From: an uncultured Collinsella sp. | Lineage (GTDB): Bacteria > Actinomycetota > Coriobacteriia > Coriobacteriales > Coriobacteriaceae | DNA length: 17,036 bases | Direction: 5' to 3' | NCBI GenBank assembly: GCA_947002045.1 | Contig: CAMQJB010000042.1 | Location: forward strand, 1-17,036 | Shown here: positions 13,878-17,036 of the stretch, piece after piece | Layout: each line of letters opens with the position of its first letter | Numbering within the stretch: the first letter of the stretch is position 1 | The notes under the pieces: generated by a model | Database searches by the model: none | What the model was told of the DNA's origin: nothing | What the model saw: only the letters and a program-made list of their open reading frames with translations | Position numbers and translations under genes: made by a program

Positions 13878-13976
13878 AAACGCCCCTAAGCGGCAATCTG
13901 CCTTTCAATCGTCGCTCGCGTACCGAAGTACGCGTCGCTCCTCTTTCAAGGCACCTTGCTCGCTTAGGGACGTTTT
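13878..13976. other. Long multi-stem structured element, possible small RNA, terminator complex or dispersed repeat
   Basis: Nested complementary segments fold into one long hairpin. AAACG (13878-13882) pairs with CGTTT (13971-13975); CCCTAAGCG (13884-13892) with CGCTTAGGG (13961-13969); GCAA (13893-13896) with TTGC (13956-13959); GCCTT (13900-13904) with AAGGC (13948-13952). At the tip CGCGTAC (13917-13923) pairs with GTACGCG (13928-13934) around CGAA. That is 30 base pairs with small symmetric internal loops. Four T residues end the outer arm (13973-13976). The segment has no credible coding frame and sits between the Nudix and ABC exporter genes. Confidence 0.65.
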
Positions 13977-14083
13977 CGCTGACGCTGCCAGAACATCGGT
14001 GTTATGTTTGTTGGGATGCTTTGTTTTCAACCCGACCGGTTCAATCGGATTTCTCACGCTATTTATTTCTCTCCGAGGACTGC

Positions 14084-15853
14084 ATGTTTAGAAGGTTTTT
14101 GTCTTATTACAAGCCCCAGATGGGGCTTTTTGTTGCCGATACTGTTTGCGCCCTGGTGCTTGCCGCCGTTGACCTGGCGTTTCCTATCATTCTGCGCAAT
14201 CTGACCGGCGGGCTCTTTACCCAGGGTCAGGCTGCTATTATGCAGGCGCTCGGTATGATCGCGGTCGGCCTGGTACTGATGTATGCCATCCGTTGCGCCT
14301 GCCGCTACTTTGTGAGCTATTGGGGCCACGTGATGGGCGCGCGCATGGAGTCCAAGATGCGCGAGGACTTGTTCGGTCAGTACGAGCGCTTTAGCTTTGC
14401 GTACTTCGATCGCAACAGCTCGGGTGACATGATGAGCCGCGTGGTCAACGACCTATTTGATATCTGCGAGGCGGCACACCACGTGCCCGAGTGGATTATC
14501 ATCTGTGGCATCGAGATCGTCGGTTCGTTTGTGATTCTCTTTGCTATCGCCCCGGTGCTGGCGCTTGCCATGGCCGTGGTGACGGCGGTGTTTGCGGTCA
14601 TCATGTTTTGGCAGAACATGCGCATGCGCGAGGTCTTTAGCGACAACCGCAAAAAGATCAGCGGTATTAATGCTCAGCTGCAGGATTCGCTGGCAGGCAT
14701 GCGCGTGGTCAAGAGTTTTGCGAACGAGGAGACCGAACGCTCTAAGTTTCGCGCCTCGAACGACCGCTATCTTTCGTCCAAGGAGAATATGTATCACGCC
14801 ATGGGCGTCTACACAGCGACGTATGGCCTGCTCTCGGGCGTGCTGTACGTGATCGTGGTGCTGCTGGGTGGTTGGCTCGTTGCCCAGGGTCAGCTGCAGG
14901 CAGTCGATATGGCAACCTTTGCACTCTATATTTCGCTGTTCTGCACCCCGCTCGAGACGCTTGTGAACTCGGCTGAGACGTATCAGAAGGCCATCGCCGG
15001 CTTTAAACGCATGGACGAGGTGCTTTCGACCGCTCCGGATATCCAGGACAAGCCGGATGCCGCGGACCTGCAGGTTACGGCGGGTGCGGTTGAGTATCGC
15101 GACGTGTGCTTTAGCTATGAGGATGTTGAGCTGGGCGGCGGCGAAGAGGCTCGTCCCGTTATCGACCATATGAATCTGTCCATCAAACCCGGCCAGACCA
15201 TCGCACTGGTTGGCCCCTCGGGCGGCGGCAAGTCTACGACTTGTTCGCTGCTGCCGCGCTTTTACGACGTGGCCGACGGATCCATCAGCATCGACGGCCA
15301 GGACGTGCGCGACGTGACGCAACAGAGTCTGCGCCATGCTATTGGCCTGGTGCAGCAGGATGTCTATCTGTTTGACGGTACGATTGGCGAGAACATCGCT
15401 TACGGCAAGCCGGGCGCCACGGCAGAAGAGGTCGCCGAGGCCGCCCGCCGCGCCAATATCGATGTCTTCATTGAGTCGCTGCCGCAGGGCTACGACACGG
15501 TCGTGGGCGAGCGCGGCAGCCGTCTTTCGGGCGGCCAGAAGCAGCGCGTAGCCATTGCGCGCGTGTTTCTCAAGAACCCCAAGATCCTGATCCTGGACGA
15601 GGCGACGAGTGCCTTGGATAACGAGAGCGAGGAGGCGGTGCAGGAGTCGCTCGAGCGCCTGGCGCGCGGCCGCACCACGATCATCATCGCCCACCGTCTC
15701 TCGACCATTAAGCATGCCGACGAGATTGCGACCGTCGAGCATGGTCGCGTTGTGGAACGTGGTACGCACGAGCAGCTTCTCGCCCGCGGCGGCACCTATG
15801 CCCGTTACTATCGAATGCAGTTCGAAGGTGCGCGTGCGCACGAGCTCGACTGA
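14084..15853 (+). CDS. ABC exporter, fused membrane and ATPase domains
   Basis: A 589-residue half-transporter of the MsbA/MdlB-like type I exporter group. Residues 1-320 hold six membrane helices with long cytoplasmic extensions, including the FSYFDRNSSGDMMSRVVND-like coupling segment early and SLAGMRVVKSFANE in the middle. The ATPase domain has Walker A GPSGGGKST (377-385), a Q-loop (VQQDVYLFDGTI), the signature LSGGQ (481-485), Walker B ILILDE with Asp505 and Glu506, and the H-loop His537 in IIAHRLST. All catalytic residues are present, so a homodimer can be active. The cargo cannot be told from sequence; relatives export lipids, drugs or peptides. The start at 14084 follows GAGGA by four bases; the frame is open far upstream but through the structured element. 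The downstream gene begins 19 bases later. Confidence 0.94.
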   Translation: MFRRFLSYYKPQMGLFVADTVCALVLAAVDLAFPIILRNLTGGLFTQGQAAIMQALGMIAVGLVLMYAIRCACRYFVSYWGHVMGARMESKMREDLFGQYERFSFAYFDRNSSGDMMSRVVNDLFDICEAAHHVPEWIIICGIEIVGSFVILFAIAPVLALAMAVVTAVFAVIMFWQNMRMREVFSDNRKKISGINAQLQDSLAGMRVVKSFANEETERSKFRASNDRYLSSKENMYHAMGVYTATYGLLSGVLYVIVVLLGGWLVAQGQLQAVDMATFALYISLFCTPLETLVNSAETYQKAIAGFKRMDEVLSTAPDIQDKPDAADLQVTAGAVEYRDVCFSYEDVELGGGEEARPVIDHMNLSIKPGQTIALVGPSGGGKSTTCSLLPRFYDVADGSISIDGQDVRDVTQQSLRHAIGLVQQDVYLFDGTIGENIAYGKPGATAEEVAEAARRANIDVFIESLPQGYDTVVGERGSRLSGGQKQRVAIARVFLKNPKILILDEATSALDNESEEAVQESLERLARGRTTIIIAHRLSTIKHADEIATVEHGRVVERGTHEQLLARGGTYARYYRMQFEGARAHELD

Positions 15854-15872
15854 TTGATATGACAGGAAGTAT

Positions 15873-16832
15873 ATGGCTGAGAAGAACCCTTTGACTCCGG
15901 AAGAAGTGACGGAGTTATTCTCCGAGATCGACGCATCCGGCGTTTTGGATCCGACGCTTGCCAAAAAGCGCACCGAGCGCATGCGCGAAAAAGAGGCAGC
16001 GGCCAAGCGCGGCGACAAGGCGGCGCTGGCGCAGCTTCGCAGCGAAGATCGCGCAAGCCAGACAAAGCAGATCGACCCGCTGTCCGAGGACGACCCTTCG
16101 GGCTCGCAGGTGAGCCATACCATTACGAAGACCGCCATGGCCGTAGTTATCGGCATTCTGGTGTTGATCGTGGGCATGCAGATTGGCTACGGCGTGATGC
16201 GCCGCCTGAACACTGCCAACCTGTCCGAGAGCGTTTCGGTGGATACCGTTTCCACGGCACTGAAGGGCGGCCTTGAGTGGGGTAACGGCTTTACGCAGTT
16301 CCCGCTCGACTTTAGCGTCGACGAGGCGGACGAACGTACGGGCACGGTTGAGGTGACGGTGTTGGACACGTCGTCTGCCAACGAGCTCGAGCTGCTGTCC
16401 AACGGGCAGATTCAGGCTGCAGCGCTTGCGACCAACGCGCTGCTCAACGATAAGATCGACCGCGTGGTGTATAACGTGCACGCCTATATCGACGAGGACA
16501 GCAAGATCCAGCATGATTCCTTCTTTGGCATGTTTCCCGCGCGAGGTCATCAGAGCGCCATTCTGACGTTTGTGTGGACCAAGAGCTCGTCAAATGCCAC
16601 GAGCATCGACTGGAAGATGCGTATCGTGAGCATGGACGACACGATTGCCGAGCGCATCCAAAAGCAGGTGAACTCGGTGTCGTCACTGATTGAGGACCCG
16701 GCGGTAAGCCAGACCAAGATTGACGAGGAAAAGGCCGAGCGCGACTTGGAACATCGCCTGCACGGTCGCGAGATCTTCCGCGGTGGCAAGCCCGACCGCA
16801 CGCCGTCCGATCTGCTGGAGCAGGATAAATAA
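15873..16832 (+). CDS. Single-pass membrane protein of unknown function downstream of ABC exporter
   Basis: I do not recognise this 319-residue protein. Residues 1-80 are cytoplasmic in character: LTPEEVTELFSEID at the start, then a Lys/Arg/Glu-rich stretch likely to be helical (about 28-65). One membrane helix lies at about 87-108 (AMAVVIGILVLIVGMQIGYG). Residues 115-285 form a mixed alpha/beta region with DTVSTALKGGLEWGNGF, and an IDWKMRIVSMDDTIAERI stretch. The C-terminus (290-319) is charged. Topology is probably N-in with the large domain outside, though no signal peptide cleavage site is seen. GACAGGAAG precedes the start. It is 19 bases from the exporter gene and is followed by a terminator, so the two form a likely two-gene unit. 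A link to export or to the envelope is a guess from context. Confidence 0.8.
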   Translation: MAEKNPLTPEEVTELFSEIDASGVLDPTLAKKRTERMREKEAAAKRGDKAALAQLRSEDRASQTKQIDPLSEDDPSGSQVSHTITKTAMAVVIGILVLIVGMQIGYGVMRRLNTANLSESVSVDTVSTALKGGLEWGNGFTQFPLDFSVDEADERTGTVEVTVLDTSSANELELLSNGQIQAAALATNALLNDKIDRVVYNVHAYIDEDSKIQHDSFFGMFPARGHQSAILTFVWTKSSSNATSIDWKMRIVSMDDTIAERIQKQVNSVSSLIEDPAVSQTKIDEEKAERDLEHRLHGREIFRGGKPDRTPSDLLEQDK

Positions 16833-16837
16833 GACGT

Positions 16838-16879
16838 CATCATCCCGCGTGAGCCAATTGCCCGCGCGGGATGATTTTT
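16838..16879 (+). terminator. Intrinsic terminator of the ABC exporter unit
   Basis: ATCATCCCGCG (16839-16849) pairs with CGCGGGATGAT (16865-16875) and a T run follows (16875-16879). It begins six bases after the stop codon. Confidence 0.88.
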
Positions 16880-16880
16880 C

Positions 16881-16948
16881 TGGGACGGGGATTTAAAAAT
16901 CATTTTGAGAACGGGGCTTTGTCGCTGAGTAGTCAATTTGGGACGGGG
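16881..16948. repeat. Dispersed intergenic repeat related to 334-373
   Basis: Three copies of a GGGACGGGG-like core occur: TGGGACGGGG (16881-16890), GAGAACGGGG (16907-16916) and TTGGGACGGGG (16938-16948). The segment AGTAGTCAATTTGGGACGGGG ending at 16948 matches the reverse complement of the left-end repeat with one change. The internal copies suggest a degenerate repeat built from one core. Confidence 0.6.
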
Positions 16949-17036
16949 GGGGTTTTTGTGGGGCGGGCCGGCCGGAACCCCACCCCCCGGCCCCCCCCCC
17001 GGGGGGGGGAAAAAGACCCGCGCCCAATTGGTAAGG
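16945..17036. other. Low-complexity G/C homopolymer tail, probably sequencing or assembly artefact
   Basis: A run of eight G (16945-16952) is followed by GGGCGGGCCGGCCGG, C runs and a run of nine G. This is unlike any other part of the window and no gene or structured motif is seen. It resembles errors at the end of short-read contigs. Sequence after about 16950 should not be trusted. Confidence 0.65.

Noticed and set aside
13766..14083. N-terminal extension of the ABC exporter
   Set aside because: This part of the frame crosses the end of the Nudix gene and the long hairpin element and has no transporter-like sequence.

Overview
The window looks like one chromosomal contig from a Coriobacteriia (Actinomycetota) gut bacterium, most like Collinsella. 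The basis is high-GC genes with GAG/GTC/GCC-rich codon use, strong AGGAGG-type ribosome binding sites, U-tailed hairpin terminators, the order rpsF-ssb-rpsR-rplI-dnaB, and intergenic repeats of a 'GGGACGGGG' type. The genus is an inference from recall and was not searched. No prophage, insertion sequence, CRISPR array, toxin-antitoxin pair or defence locus could be supported. The content is mostly core housekeeping with a few lineage-type hypothetical genes and several unexplained structured intergenic segments.

Layout. 1-323: tRNA array on the plus strand (partial tRNA-Ile, hairpin, tRNA-Ala(TGC), tRNA-Ile(GAT), terminator). 334-1832: a repeat, then a three-gene plus-strand cluster: a bifunctional-nuclease (DUF151) family protein, a small two-helix membrane protein and an acidic soluble protein of unknown function. 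1950-3850: typA/bipA and its terminator. 3877-5859: two minus-strand membrane genes, a bactofilin-like beta-helix plus multi-helix protein and a TRIC/UPF0126 cation channel homologue with a TTG start. 5860-6287: a gene-free stretch rich in inverted repeats, holding an inverted 25-base copy of a tRNA-Ser 3' end. 6288-6562: two minus-strand tRNA-Ser genes (CGA and GGA), each with its own terminator, and one promoter. 6912-8764: rpsF-ssb-rpsR-rplI with promoter, leader hairpin and terminator. 8883-10316: dnaB. 10315-13119: purA and purD, two steps of purine synthesis. 13141-13836: a Nudix hydrolase of ADP-ribose pyrophosphatase type. 13837-13976: two consecutive inverted-repeat structures, one about 100 bases long and multi-domain. 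14084-16879: an ABC exporter gene, a membrane-anchored protein of unknown function and a terminator. 16881-17036: dispersed repeat, then G/C homopolymers that look like poor contig-end sequence.

How the genes relate. rpsF, ssb, rpsR, rplI and dnaB link translation (S6, S18, L9) with replication (SSB, replicative helicase) in a conserved order. TypA also acts on ribosomes. PurA and PurD belong to one nucleotide pathway. The ABC exporter and the downstream anchored protein are 19 bases apart and probably co-expressed. The least explained items are the structured element at 13878-13976, the tRNA-Ser fragment with its neighbouring hairpins at 5990-6223, the unknown pair downstream of the DUF151 gene, and the exporter's companion protein.
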